DNA of 33,329 nt from DATBIS01 sp036556805 (lineage in GTDB: Bacteria > Actinomycetota > UBA4738 > HRBIN12): assembly GCA_036556805.1 (NCBI GenBank), contig DATBIS010000088.1, positions 1 through 33,329 on the forward strand. The letters run 5' to 3'. Positions 13,482-22,271 of this stretch are shown piece by piece. The notes beneath the pieces are model-generated. The model was not told where the DNA came from and ran no database searches. It saw only the letters and a program-made list of their open reading frames with translations. The position numbers and the translations under genes are program-made. The stretch's first letter is position 1; the number at the start of each line of letters is the position of its first letter.

Positions 13482-14537
13482 ATGGTCGACGCGCTGCGGG
13501 TGGGAATCGCCGGGGCCTCCGGCTATACGGGCGGAGAGCTCGTGCGCCTGCTCGCCGGCCGCGGCGACATCGAGCTGACGTACCTCGGCGCGCGCGACTC
13601 GGCCGGCTCGACGCTCGGCCGCTCGCACCCGCACCTCTCGGGCGTCGGCGACCTCGGCGCGCGGATCCTCGAGGCGATCGACGTCGACGCGATCGCCGGG
13701 GCCGCCGACGTGGCGTTCCTCGCGCTGCCGCACGGAGCGAGCGCCACGATCGCGCCCGACCTCGTCGAGCGAGGCGTCCGGGTGATCGATCTCGCCGGCG
13801 ACTTCCGCCTCGCCTCGTCCGCGTACCCCGAGTGGTACGGGTTCGAGCACCCCGCGCCGGAGTGGCTGGACAAGGCCGTCTACGGCCTGCCCGAGCTCTT
13901 CGCCGCGCAGGTGCACGGCGCGAGGCTCGTCGCGAACCCGGGGTGCTACCCGACGCCGGTGATCCTCGGGCTCGCGCCGCTGTTGCGCGAGGGGCTCGTC
14001 GAGCCCGGTCCCGTGCGCGTCGACGGCAAGACCGGCTTGTCGGGCGCCGGCCGGAGCCCATCGGAATCGACGCTGTTCGCGAGCTCGGAGGAGAGCATCC
14101 GACCCTACCGCGTCCCCGGCCACCAGCACACGCCGGAGATGGAACGCGGTCTCGAGCTCGCGACGGGCACGGCGGTGACGGTGCTGTTCGTCCCCCACCT
14201 CGTGCCGACCGTCCGCGGGGTCGTGACGACGGCGTTCGCGCAGCTCGCACCCGGGGTCACCAGCGAGACGCTGACCGAGTGCCTCGCCGAGGCGTATCGG
14301 GGCAGGCCGTTCGTGCGCGTGCTGCCCTCCGGAGCGATGGTGGACTCGAAGCGGGTCCGAGGGAGCAACGTCGTCGAGCTGCAGGCCGTCGCCGACCCGC
14401 GCACGGGCACGGCGATCGTCGTGGGCGCGGTCGACAACCTCGTGAAAGGGGCCGCGGGGCAGGCGATCCAGAACCTGAACGTCGCGCTCGGCCTCGACGA
14501 GTCCACGGGTCTCCCGACGGTCGGGGTGTACCCGTGA
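13482..14537 (+). CDS. argC: N-acetyl-gamma-glutamyl-phosphate reductase
   Basis: 351 residues, standard length. It reduces N-acetylglutamyl phosphate to the semialdehyde with NADPH, step three of arginine synthesis. The Rossmann start RVGIAGASGYTGGELVRLL is at residues ~6-24, and the catalytic cysteine is C155 in NPGCYPT; other family marks are VDGKTGLSGAGR and PGHQHTPEM. ATG 13482 was preferred over an upstream TTG (13464) because that TTG lies within the operator and promoter. First gene of argCJBDRGH; its TGA overlaps the argJ GTG. The promoter geometry implies a leaderless message repressed by ArgR. Confidence 0.96.
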   Translation: MVDALRVGIAGASGYTGGELVRLLAGRGDIELTYLGARDSAGSTLGRSHPHLSGVGDLGARILEAIDVDAIAGAADVAFLALPHGASATIAPDLVERGVRVIDLAGDFRLASSAYPEWYGFEHPAPEWLDKAVYGLPELFAAQVHGARLVANPGCYPTPVILGLAPLLREGLVEPGPVRVDGKTGLSGAGRSPSESTLFASSEESIRPYRVPGHQHTPEMERGLELATGTAVTVLFVPHLVPTVRGVVTTAFAQLAPGVTSETLTECLAEAYRGRPFVRVLPSGAMVDSKRVRGSNVVELQAVADPRTGTAIVVGAVDNLVKGAAGQAIQNLNVALGLDESTGLPTVGVYP

Positions 14538-15730
14538 GCGTCACGTACCCGAAGGGATTCCGGGCCGCGGGCGTGACCGCGGGCTTCAAGCCGAGCGGGA
14601 AGCCCGACCTCGGGCTGCTCGTCGGCGAGCCCGGAACGACCGCCGCCGGCCTGTTCACGACGAACGCGTTCGCGGCCGCGCCGGTCCTCCTTTCCCGCGC
14701 TCGGTTGACGGAGGGCGGGGGTGCCGCGCGCGCCGTGCTCGTGAACAGCGGCCAGGCGAACGCGGCGACCGGCGCGCGCGGCGCCACCGACGCCGCCGCC
14801 GCGACCGCCGCCCTCGCGGCCCGCCTCGGGTTCGATCCGAACGAGGTCCTCGCCTGCTCGACCGGCGTGATCGGGGAGCCGCTCCACATGGACGAGCTTC
14901 TGGGGGCGTTGCCCGTGCTGGTCGAGGCGATCCACGACGACGGGGGCGAGGACTTCGCCCGCGCGATCACCACCACCGACACCGTCGAGAAGCTCGCGAC
15001 GGCCGACGCCGGTCCATGTCGCGTCGGCGGATGCGCGAAGGGCGTCGGCATGATCAGCCCGAACCTCGCGACGATGCTCGTGTTCGTCACGACGGACGCC
15101 TCGGTGGCCTCGGACGACCTGCAGGGGCTTGCCGACGCCGCGCTCAAACCACACTTCAACGCGATCACGGTCGACGGCTGCCCCAGCACGAACGACTCGG
15201 TGCTGCTGCTCGCCTCGGGCGCTACCGGCGGTGAGCGGGTCCGGCCCGGTTCCCGCGAGTGGGCCGAGCTCGCGCGCGCGCTGGACGACGTCGGCGGGTC
15301 GCTCGCGCGGCAGCTGATCGCCGACGGGGAGGGCGCCACGCACGTGATCGTCGTCGAGGTCGCCGGCGCCGCCTCGGAACGCGACGCGCGCGCGATCGCG
15401 AACGAGATCGCGAACTCGCCGCTCGTGAAGACCGCCGTGTACGGCGAGGATCCGAATCCCGGTCGGATCCTCCAGGCGATCGGGTCGTCGGGCGCGAGGG
15501 TCGACCCGGCTCTCGTCGAGCTCTGGCTCGGCGACGCGCACGTCGTCGTCGCCGGCGTGATCCTCCCGGCCTACTTCGAGGGCGACCTGCGCGAGGCCGC
15601 GCGCACGCACATGAAGGAGCCCGAGGTCCGGATCCGCGTGCGACTGGGGGACGGGCCCGGTTCCAGCCGAACGCTCGGGTGCGACCTCTCGTACGAATAC
15701 GTCCGCATCAACGGGGAGTACACGACGTGA
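14534..15730 (+). CDS. argJ: Bifunctional glutamate N-acetyltransferase / ornithine acetyltransferase
   Basis: 398 residues. It moves the acetyl group from N-acetylornithine to glutamate (steps five and one), making the pathway cyclic; some members also use acetyl-CoA. It starts SVTYPKGFRAAGVTAGFKPS and carries the self-cleavage motif KGVGMISPNLATML, where T180 becomes the N-terminal nucleophile of the beta chain. STGVIGEPLHMDEL and VDGCPSTNDSVLLLASG are further family marks, and the end RINGEYTT is typical. GTG 14534 overlaps the argC TGA (GTGA) and its own TGA overlaps the argB GTG, so expression is translationally coupled. Confidence 0.97.
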   Translation: MSVTYPKGFRAAGVTAGFKPSGKPDLGLLVGEPGTTAAGLFTTNAFAAAPVLLSRARLTEGGGAARAVLVNSGQANAATGARGATDAAAATAALAARLGFDPNEVLACSTGVIGEPLHMDELLGALPVLVEAIHDDGGEDFARAITTTDTVEKLATADAGPCRVGGCAKGVGMISPNLATMLVFVTTDASVASDDLQGLADAALKPHFNAITVDGCPSTNDSVLLLASGATGGERVRPGSREWAELARALDDVGGSLARQLIADGEGATHVIVVEVAGAASERDARAIANEIANSPLVKTAVYGEDPNPGRILQAIGSSGARVDPALVELWLGDAHVVVAGVILPAYFEGDLREAARTHMKEPEVRIRVRLGDGPGSSRTLGCDLSYEYVRINGEYTT

Positions 15731-16635
15731 GCGAGCGGCGCGAGCACCCGCCCCAGGTTCGCGAGCGCACGGTCTCGAAGGCCCGCACGCTCATCGAGGC
15801 GCTCCCGTTCATGCAGGCGCACTTCGGCAAGGTGATCGTCGTGAAGGTCGGCGGCGCCGCGATGGAGCAGACCGGCCTCGCGACCGCGTTCGCCGAGGAC
15901 GTCGCGCTCCTGCAACACGCGGGCATCCGCGTCGTGGTCGTGCACGGCGGCGGGCCGCAGGTGAGCGAGGTGCAGGCGAAGCTCGGCATCGAGACCACGT
16001 TCGTCGACGGACTGAGGGTGACCGACGCGGCCACCCTCGACATCGCGACGATGGTGCTCGCCGGCAAGCTCAACACGACCGTCGTCGCCGGACTCGTGGC
16101 GAGCGGCGTGCCGGCGGTGGGTCTCTCCGGCGTCGACGGCGGGCTGCTGCTCGTCCGTCGGCAGGCCTCGCCCGATCTCGGGTTCGTGGGGGAGGTGGTG
16201 GGCGTGCGCGCCGAGGTCGTCGACACCCTGCTCGACCAGCGGTTCGTGCCGGTGGTCGCCTCGATCGCGCTCGACGCCGGCGGGCAGGCGTACAACGTGA
16301 ACGCGGACGTCGTGGCCTCCGAGCTCGCGATCGCGCTCGGCGCCGAGAAGCTCGTGGTCATCTCCGACGTCCCCGGGCTGATGGGGCCGTCCGGGGAGCT
16401 GCTCTCGGAGCTCGGAGCGGCCGACGGCGCGGCGCTGCTCGCGAAGGACGGGGTGGTGGAAGGCGGCATGATCCCGAAGCTCACGAGCGCGATCCGCGCG
16501 ATCGGGATGGGGGTCGGGCGCGTCCACCTCGTGGACGGGCGCGTCGACCATTCTCTCGTGCTGGAGCTCTTCACCCCCGAGGGCGTCGGCACCATGATCG
16601 TGCCGGACGCCCGTGCCGGCGGGGAGGAGGCGTGA
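15727..16635 (+). CDS. argB: Acetylglutamate kinase
   Basis: 302 residues, in the range of arginine-sensitive hexameric kinases. It phosphorylates N-acetylglutamate with ATP. The N-terminal helix region (KARTLIEALPFMQAHFGK) typical of arginine-regulated forms is present, followed by VVKVGGAAM (K40), VVVHGGGPQVSEV, LNTTVVAGLVASG, GQAYNVNADVVASELA and VVEGGMIPKLTSAIRA. Feedback control by arginine is therefore likely, as known for this subtype. GTG 15727 overlaps the argJ TGA; a start at a later codon would remove the N-terminal helix. Its TGA overlaps the argD GTG. Confidence 0.97.
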   Translation: MSERREHPPQVRERTVSKARTLIEALPFMQAHFGKVIVVKVGGAAMEQTGLATAFAEDVALLQHAGIRVVVVHGGGPQVSEVQAKLGIETTFVDGLRVTDAATLDIATMVLAGKLNTTVVAGLVASGVPAVGLSGVDGGLLLVRRQASPDLGFVGEVVGVRAEVVDTLLDQRFVPVVASIALDAGGQAYNVNADVVASELAIALGAEKLVVISDVPGLMGPSGELLSELGAADGAALLAKDGVVEGGMIPKLTSAIRAIGMGVGRVHLVDGRVDHSLVLELFTPEGVGTMIVPDARAGGEEA

Positions 16636-17828
16636 ACCCGTTCCCCGGCGAGGCGTTCCTCATGCCGACCTACGCCCGCTACCCGATCACGCTCGTGCGC
16701 GGGGCGGGCACCCGGGTCGAGGACGCCGACGGGCGCTCCTACCTGGACTTCGCGGGCGGACTCGGCGCTCTCTCGCTCGGCCACGGCCATCCCGCGTGGG
16801 TGGAGGCGGTGAACGGCGCCGCCTCGACGATCGGCCTCGTGAGCAACCTGTTCTCGACAGAGCCGCAGGCGCGTCTCGCCGAACGGCTCGCGGGGCTGCT
16901 GCCGATCCCCGACGCGCGCGTGTTCCTGTGCAACTCGGGCGCCGAGGCGAACGAGGCCGCGATCAAGCTCGTGCGCCGCTACGGGCTCGAGCGCGGCAGG
17001 CCGAAGATCGTGGCGCTGGACGGTTCCTTCCACGGGCGCACGGTGGCCACGCTTGCGGCCACGGGACAGCCGACGAAGCGCGCACCGTTCGAGCCGCTGG
17101 TGGACTGGTTCGAGCACGTGCCGCCGGGCGACCTGGGAGCCCTCGAGCTCGCACTCGGTCGCGGGGACGTCGCCGGGGTGCTGCTCGAGCCCGTGCTCGG
17201 CGAGGGCGGCGTGCGGCCGCTCGCCGACGAGTACCTGCGCGGCGCGCGTGAGCTCTGCGATCGGCACGGCGCGCTGCTCGTGGCCGACGAGGTGCAATCG
17301 GGATCGGGGCGCTGCGGAGGCTGGCTCGCGATCTCGCTCTCCGGCGTGGCGCCGGACGTCGCGACGCTCGCGAAGGGGCTGGGAGGCGGCCTGCCGATCG
17401 GTGCGTGCGTGTCGCGCGCCGACATCGCGCTGCGGCCCGGAGAGCACGCGTCGACGTTCGGAGGAGGCCCGGTGCCGTGTGCGGCGGCGCTCGCGGTGGT
17501 CGAGACGATCGAGCGCGACGGCCTGCTCCCCCGGGCTTCGGAGCTGGGGGAGCGGCTGCGCGATCGCATCGGCGCGCTTGCCGGCTCGACGCTCGTGCAG
17601 GAGGTGCGCGGGCGCGGCCTGCTGATCGGGATCGAGCTCGCCCAGCCAGCCGCGCACGAGGTTGCGCTCGCGATGATCGACGAGGGCGTGCTCGTGACGG
17701 AGGCGGGACCCGACGTCGTGCGCATGTCGCCTCCGCTCGTCGCGACGGGAGACGACGTCGACGAGGCCGTCGACGCGCTGTCGTCGGCCGTCGAGAAGGT
17801 CGCCGCCGCGCGGGGGTGGACGCCGTGA
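16632..17828 (+). CDS. argD: Acetylornithine aminotransferase
   Basis: 398 residues, normal for class III PLP aminotransferases. It converts N-acetylglutamate semialdehyde and glutamate to N-acetylornithine. Motifs: FAGGLGALSLGHGHPAWVEA, FLCNSGAEANEAAIKL, the GSFHGRTVATLAATGQ segment, LLVADEVQSGSGRCG with the cofactor-contacting Asp, and TLAKGLGGGLPIGACV with the PLP lysine K248. GTG 16632 overlaps the argB TGA. Its TGA overlaps the start of argR; in many actinobacteria argF lies at exactly this junction, but here there is no room for it. Confidence 0.96.
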   Translation: MNPFPGEAFLMPTYARYPITLVRGAGTRVEDADGRSYLDFAGGLGALSLGHGHPAWVEAVNGAASTIGLVSNLFSTEPQARLAERLAGLLPIPDARVFLCNSGAEANEAAIKLVRRYGLERGRPKIVALDGSFHGRTVATLAATGQPTKRAPFEPLVDWFEHVPPGDLGALELALGRGDVAGVLLEPVLGEGGVRPLADEYLRGARELCDRHGALLVADEVQSGSGRCGGWLAISLSGVAPDVATLAKGLGGGLPIGACVSRADIALRPGEHASTFGGGPVPCAAALAVVETIERDGLLPRASELGERLRDRIGALAGSTLVQEVRGRGLLIGIELAQPAAHEVALAMIDEGVLVTEAGPDVVRMSPPLVATGDDVDEAVDALSSAVEKVAAARGWTP

Positions 17829-18310
17829 CGAACGGACGGGTGAACGGCGCGGGGAAAGCGAAGCGCCAGCAGTCGATCCTCTCGCTGGTCTCCCGCGAGC
17901 GGTTCGGCTCGCAGGAGGAGATCCGTAACCGGCTCGCGTCGCTCGGCGTGCGCGCGACGCAGTCGACGATCTCGCGCGACATCGAGGAGTTGGGGCTCGC
18001 GCGCGTGCACGACGCCGAGGGCCTCCGCTACGTGGTGGCGGGCGAGCAGGAGAACGGGGCGCCGGCGCCGCGCCGGTTGCTGCAGCGGCTCCTCGACGAG
18101 TTCGCCCTCTCGTTCGTGCGCGCCGACCACGCGCTCGTGGTGCGGACGCCGCCCGGCGCCGCGTCGGCGCTCGCCGAGGGCATCGACCGCGTCGGACTCG
18201 GCGAGATCGCCGGCACGATCGCCGGCGACGACACGATCCTCGTGGTGGGTCGCGAGGGTGTCACGCCCGCCGACCTCGAGCGATCGCTCGCGAAGATCAT
18301 GGAGGGCTGA
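17825..18310 (+). CDS. argR: Arginine repressor ArgR
   Basis: 161 residues. The N-terminal winged helix includes FGSQEEIRNRLASLGVRATQ and STISRDIEELGLARV (S50-R51 in the recognition helix), the well-known ArgR signature. The C-terminal oligomerisation and arginine-binding domain has EIAGTIAGDDTILVVG with D135-D136, the pair that binds arginine at the hexamer core. It should bind the ARG box before argC in the presence of arginine and so control its own operon. GTG 17825 overlaps the argD TGA. argG follows after 2 bp. Confidence 0.97.
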   Translation: MTNGRVNGAGKAKRQQSILSLVSRERFGSQEEIRNRLASLGVRATQSTISRDIEELGLARVHDAEGLRYVVAGEQENGAPAPRRLLQRLLDEFALSFVRADHALVVRTPPGAASALAEGIDRVGLGEIAGTIAGDDTILVVGREGVTPADLERSLAKIMEG

Positions 18311-18312
18311 CC

Positions 18313-19497
18313 GTGCCGCGTGTGGTGCTCGCGTACTCCGGCGGCCTCGACACGTCGGTCGCGATCCATTGGCTGGCCGATCGAGGCTTCGACGTCTACG
18401 CGGTGGCCGTCGACGTCGGGCAGGACGAGGACTTCGACCGCGTGGTCGAGCGCGGCCGAAGGGCCGGCGCCGTCGAGGTGCGCGTGATCGACGCGGTCGG
18501 GCGGTTCGCCTCCGAGTATCTCGCGCGAGCCATCAGGACGAACGGCCTCTACGAGGGGAAGTACCCGATGGTGAGCGGGCTCGCGCGCCCCTGCATCGTG
18601 GAGGAGATCGTGAACGTGGCGCGGGAGGTCGATGCGGCCGCCGTCGCGCACGGTTGCACCGGCAAGGGCAACGACCAGGTGCGGTTCGAGGTTTCGTTCG
18701 GCGTGCTCGCGCCCGACCTGCAGGTCCTCGCGCCGATCCGCGACGACGGCCTCCCCCGCGGCAAGGCGCTCGCGCTCGCGGCGGAATGGGGAATCCCGGT
18801 GGCCGGCGTCGCGGAGAGCTACTCCGTCGACGAGAACCTCTGGGGCCGGACCGTCGAATGCGGTCCGCTCGAGGATCCGTGGGTGGCTCCGCCCGACGAT
18901 GCGTTCGCGCGAACCGTTGCGTCGCAGGCGGCTCCGCGCGAGCCGGCCGAGATCGTCGTCACGTTCGAGCGGGGCGTGCCCGTGTCGCTCGACGGCGAGG
19001 CGACCGCGTTGCCGGCCCTGATCCGGCGCCTGGATGCGCTGGGTGGCTCGTACGGGTTCGGTCGCGTGGACATGGTCGAGAACCGGCGCGTGGGGATCAA
19101 GAGCCGCGAGCTGTACGAGGTCCCCGGCGCCCTCGCGCTGATCCTCGCGCACCGAGCGCTCGAGGACCTCACGCTCGAACGCGACCTCGCGCACTGGAAG
19201 CCCGGCGTCGAACAGCGCTGGGCCGAGCTCGTGTACGACGGGCAGTGGTTCTCGCCGCTCCGCCGCGCGCTCGACGCGTTCGTGGACGCCTCGCAGACGC
19301 ACGTGAGCGGGGAGGTGCGGCTCCGCTTCGACCCCGGAGCGTGCACGGTCGTGGGACGCCGCGCCGACACGGCCCTCTACGACCTCTCGCTCGCGACGTA
19401 CGGCAGCGACGACGCGTTCGATCAGTCGCACGCCGAGGGGTTCGTGCGCCTGTGGGGCCTGCCGCTGAAGGTGTGGGCGTCGAGGCAGGGCGAATGA
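18313..19497 (+). CDS. argG: Argininosuccinate synthase
   Basis: 394 residues, the length of the short (type 1) synthases. It joins citrulline and aspartate with ATP. The PP-loop VLAYSGGLDTSVAIHWL is at residues ~5-21; other marks are YEGKYPMVSGLARPCI, AHGCTGKGNDQVRFEV, SYSVDENLWGRTVECG, and MVENRRVGIKSRELYE. GTG 18313 begins 2 bp after the argR stop. The final ATGA overlap couples it to argH. The substrate citrulline has to come from an argF product encoded elsewhere. Confidence 0.97.
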   Translation: MPRVVLAYSGGLDTSVAIHWLADRGFDVYAVAVDVGQDEDFDRVVERGRRAGAVEVRVIDAVGRFASEYLARAIRTNGLYEGKYPMVSGLARPCIVEEIVNVAREVDAAAVAHGCTGKGNDQVRFEVSFGVLAPDLQVLAPIRDDGLPRGKALALAAEWGIPVAGVAESYSVDENLWGRTVECGPLEDPWVAPPDDAFARTVASQAAPREPAEIVVTFERGVPVSLDGEATALPALIRRLDALGGSYGFGRVDMVENRRVGIKSRELYEVPGALALILAHRALEDLTLERDLAHWKPGVEQRWAELVYDGQWFSPLRRALDAFVDASQTHVSGEVRLRFDPGACTVVGRRADTALYDLSLATYGSDDAFDQSHAEGFVRLWGLPLKVWASRQGE

Positions 19498-20888
19498 GCG
19501 ACCGTGTTCCGGAGGACCCGCTCTGGGCCGGCCGGTTCTCGAAGGCTCCCGCGCCGGAAGCACATGCGCTCGGCCGGTCCCTCGCGTTCGACGTGCGCCT
19601 CGCCTCCCAGGACGTCGAGGCCTCCGCGGCGCATGCGCGCGCGCTCGCTCGCGCGGGCTTCCTGACCGACGAAGAAGCCGAGACGCTCGCGACGGCGCTC
19701 GCCGAGGTCGGCCGCGAGATCGCGGACGGGACGTTCGCGTTCGAGGACGCGGACGAGGACGTGCATTCGGCGATCGAACGGGGCGTCACCACGCGGCTCG
19801 GGGATCTCGGGGCGAGGCTCCACGCCGGCCGTTCCCGCAACGACCTCGTCGTGACCGACCTACGCCTGTGGATGCTGGCCGCGGCGCGGCGCATCGACGG
19901 CCTCACCGTGCTGCTCGTCCGCACGCTCGTCGCGAGGGCGCGGGAGCACGCCGAGACCGTGATGCCCGGCACGACGCACGCGCGGCCCGCGCAGGTCGTC
20001 ACGCTCGGCCATCACCTGCTCGCGCACACGTGGGCGCTCGCGCGCGACCTCGACCGGCTCGACGCCTGGGCCGATCGGACGTCGACGTCGCCGTTGGGCG
20101 CGGGTGCCCTGGCCACCTCCACGCTCGATCTGGACCCGGCCTCGACGGCCACGGGCCTCGGGTTCCCCCGCGCCTTCGAGAACTCGATCGACGCGGTGAG
20201 CGACCGCGACTTCGTGCTCGAGTTCCTCGCGACCGCGGCGATCCTCGCAACGCACCTCTCTCGGCTCGCGGCCGACCTCGCGCGCTGGACCGACGAGTCG
20301 CTGGGTTGGGCGGGGCTCGACGAGGCCTACGCGACCGGGTCGAGCATGATGCCGCAGAAGCGGAACCCCGACACGGCCGAGCTCGCGCGCGCGAAGGCCG
20401 CTCGCATCGTCGGGGACTTCGCGGCGCTCGCGTCGGTGCTGCACGGGCTGACCCTCGGATACCACCGCGACCTGCAGGAGGACAAGGAGCCCGCGTTCGA
20501 CGCGGCCGAGACCCTCGAGCTCGTGCTGCCCGCGCTCGTGGGAGCGATCGAGACGATCCGGTTCCATCCCGAGGCGATGCGACGCGCCGCGGAGGACCCG
20601 GCGTTGTTCGCCACCGACCTCACCGAGGCGCTCGTGCGAGCGGGCGTCCCCTTCCGCGAGGCGCACCGCCGCACGGGGGAGCTGGTGAAGGCCGTGGCTG
20701 GCGACAAGCGAACGCTGCGAGACCTTGTTGCCGAGGAGTGGCGGGCGTTCGGTCTTGACGGCGGGGCCTCGCTGCTCGACCCGGACCGATCGGTCGCGGC
20801 GAGGTCGATGCGGGGCGGTCCGTCGCCGCGATCGGTCGAGGACCAGATCGACGCGCTCGAGCGCCGTCTCGCCGCCCGGCGCGCGTGA
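19494..20888 (+). CDS. argH: Argininosuccinate lyase
   Basis: 464 residues, standard length. It splits argininosuccinate into arginine and fumarate, the final step. It begins with LWAGRFSKAPAPEAHALG; the catalytic segments are HAGRSRNDLVVTDLRLW, PGTTHARPAQVVTLGHHLLA (catalytic His region), and the fumarase/ASL signature GSSMMPQKRNPD starting at G282, followed by the DLQEDKE loop. ATG 19494 lies in the argG stop (ATGA). Last gene of the arginine operon; 33 bp separate it from the P450 gene, which has its own -10 hexamer. Confidence 0.97.
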   Translation: MSDRVPEDPLWAGRFSKAPAPEAHALGRSLAFDVRLASQDVEASAAHARALARAGFLTDEEAETLATALAEVGREIADGTFAFEDADEDVHSAIERGVTTRLGDLGARLHAGRSRNDLVVTDLRLWMLAAARRIDGLTVLLVRTLVARAREHAETVMPGTTHARPAQVVTLGHHLLAHTWALARDLDRLDAWADRTSTSPLGAGALATSTLDLDPASTATGLGFPRAFENSIDAVSDRDFVLEFLATAAILATHLSRLAADLARWTDESLGWAGLDEAYATGSSMMPQKRNPDTAELARAKAARIVGDFAALASVLHGLTLGYHRDLQEDKEPAFDAAETLELVLPALVGAIETIRFHPEAMRRAAEDPALFATDLTEALVRAGVPFREAHRRTGELVKAVAGDKRTLRDLVAEEWRAFGLDGGASLLDPDRSVAARSMRGGPSPRSVEDQIDALERRLAARRA

Positions 20889-20908
20889 TCGATCGCGCCG
20901 CGGCGACG

Positions 20909-20914
20909 TAGGGT
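20909..20914 (+). promoter_or_regulatory. -10 element of a probable leaderless P450 transcript
   Basis: TAGGGT 7 nt before the GTG at 20922, in the 33-bp gap after argH. No ribosome site lies between. A -35 match is not clear. Confidence 0.45.
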
Positions 20915-20921
20915 CGACCTC

Positions 20922-22271
20922 GTGACCACCTCGCAGCCGCCGGGTCCCCGGCTCTCGACGGTCGGCGCGCTCCGGGCGATCCGGCGCGACCCGATCGCAC
21001 TGCTCGAACGCGCCGCTTCGTTCGGCGACGTGTCGCATGTGCGCCTGCCGCGCGTGTCGCTCTACCTGCTGAACCGGCCCGATCTCGCGCGCGACGTCCT
21101 GGTCGACCACCATCGGGACGTCCGCAAGGGACCCACGATGGACGCCGCGCGAAGGGTGCTCGGGGAGAGTCTGCTGACGTCCGAGGGCGAGCACCACATG
21201 CGACAGCGTCGCCTCATCCAGCCGATGTTCCACCACGAACGCGTCGAGGCGTACGGCGCCTCGATGGTGGAGCTCGCGGAGCGCGCCGCCGCCAGGTGGT
21301 CCGACGGGGGGCCGCTCGACGTGCACGCCGAGATGGCGCGCCTCACGCTCGCGATCGTGGGCCGCACGATCTTCGACGTCGACGTGGAGGCCGAGCACGC
21401 GCGGGAGGTGGCCGGCGCGCTCGACGAGACGCTCGCGCAGTTCAACCGGGCGCTGTCGCCGTTCCTCCGGTTCACCGAGCGACTGCCGCTGCCGGCGAAC
21501 CGCCGGTTCCAGCGGGCTCGTGGGGTGTTCGACCGGATGATCCACGGCATGATCGCCGAGCGCCGAAAGGCCGGCCTCGAAGGCGGCGACCTGCTCTCGC
21601 TCCTGCTCCGAGCGCGAGAGGGCGGGTCGGGCATGACCGACGAGCAGGTACGCGATGAAGCCGTCACGCTGTTCCTCGCCGGCCACGAGACGACGTCGAA
21701 CGCGCTCACGTGGACCTGGTACGTGCTCGGCGAGCACCCGTCGATCCGGGCCGAGCTCGAGGCCGAGCTCGACGACGTGCTCGACGGGCGTGCACCGTCG
21801 GTCGCCGACGTGCGCCGTCTCACGTTCACCGACGCGGTGCTCAAGGAGGCGATGCGGTGCTACCCGCCTGCGTGGGCCATCGGTCGCCGGCTCCTTGCCG
21901 ATCACGAGGCCGACGGATACGTGCTGCCTGCCGGATCCGTGCTCGTGGTCTCGCCGTGGCTCTTGCACCACGACCGGCGCTGGTGGGAGGAGCCCGCCGC
22001 GTTCCGGCCGGAGCGTTGGATCGACGCGGAGACCGAGCGGCCGCGGCACGCCTATCTTCCGTTCGGCGCCGGTCCTCGCATGTGCGTCGGTGAGGAATTC
22101 GCGAGGCTGGAGGCCGTGCTCCTGCTCGCCACGATCGCGGCGCGCTGGCGGTTCGAGCACGACCCGGGGCACCGGGTCGAGCTCCAGCCCGTGATCACGC
22201 TCCGGCCGCGGACCGGGATGCCGATGACGGCGCGCCGACGGGCTCCGCATCGCGCGCACGGAGCAGCCTGA
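20922..22271 (+). CDS. Cytochrome P450
   Basis: 449 residues, a soluble bacterial P450. Key elements are all intact: the I-helix AGHETT (A253-T258, acid-alcohol pair E256/T257 region), the K-helix ExxR (E309-R312 in KEAMRCYPPAW), the PERW segment (FRPERWIDAETERPRH), and the heme loop PFGAGPRMCVGEEFARLE with the thiolate ligand C388. The I-helix AGHETT and overall form recall CYP102-like or other fatty-acid or terpene hydroxylases more than the AGxDTT-type macrolide enzymes, but the substrate cannot be assigned. No ferredoxin or reductase gene is adjacent. GTG 20922 was chosen by its -10 spacing. The last 77 bp overlap the convergent membrane-protein gene. Confidence 0.95.
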   Translation: MTTSQPPGPRLSTVGALRAIRRDPIALLERAASFGDVSHVRLPRVSLYLLNRPDLARDVLVDHHRDVRKGPTMDAARRVLGESLLTSEGEHHMRQRRLIQPMFHHERVEAYGASMVELAERAAARWSDGGPLDVHAEMARLTLAIVGRTIFDVDVEAEHAREVAGALDETLAQFNRALSPFLRFTERLPLPANRRFQRARGVFDRMIHGMIAERRKAGLEGGDLLSLLLRAREGGSGMTDEQVRDEAVTLFLAGHETTSNALTWTWYVLGEHPSIRAELEAELDDVLDGRAPSVADVRRLTFTDAVLKEAMRCYPPAWAIGRRLLADHEADGYVLPAGSVLVVSPWLLHHDRRWWEEPAAFRPERWIDAETERPRHAYLPFGAGPRMCVGEEFARLEAVLLLATIAARWRFEHDPGHRVELQPVITLRPRTGMPMTARRRAPHRAHGAA

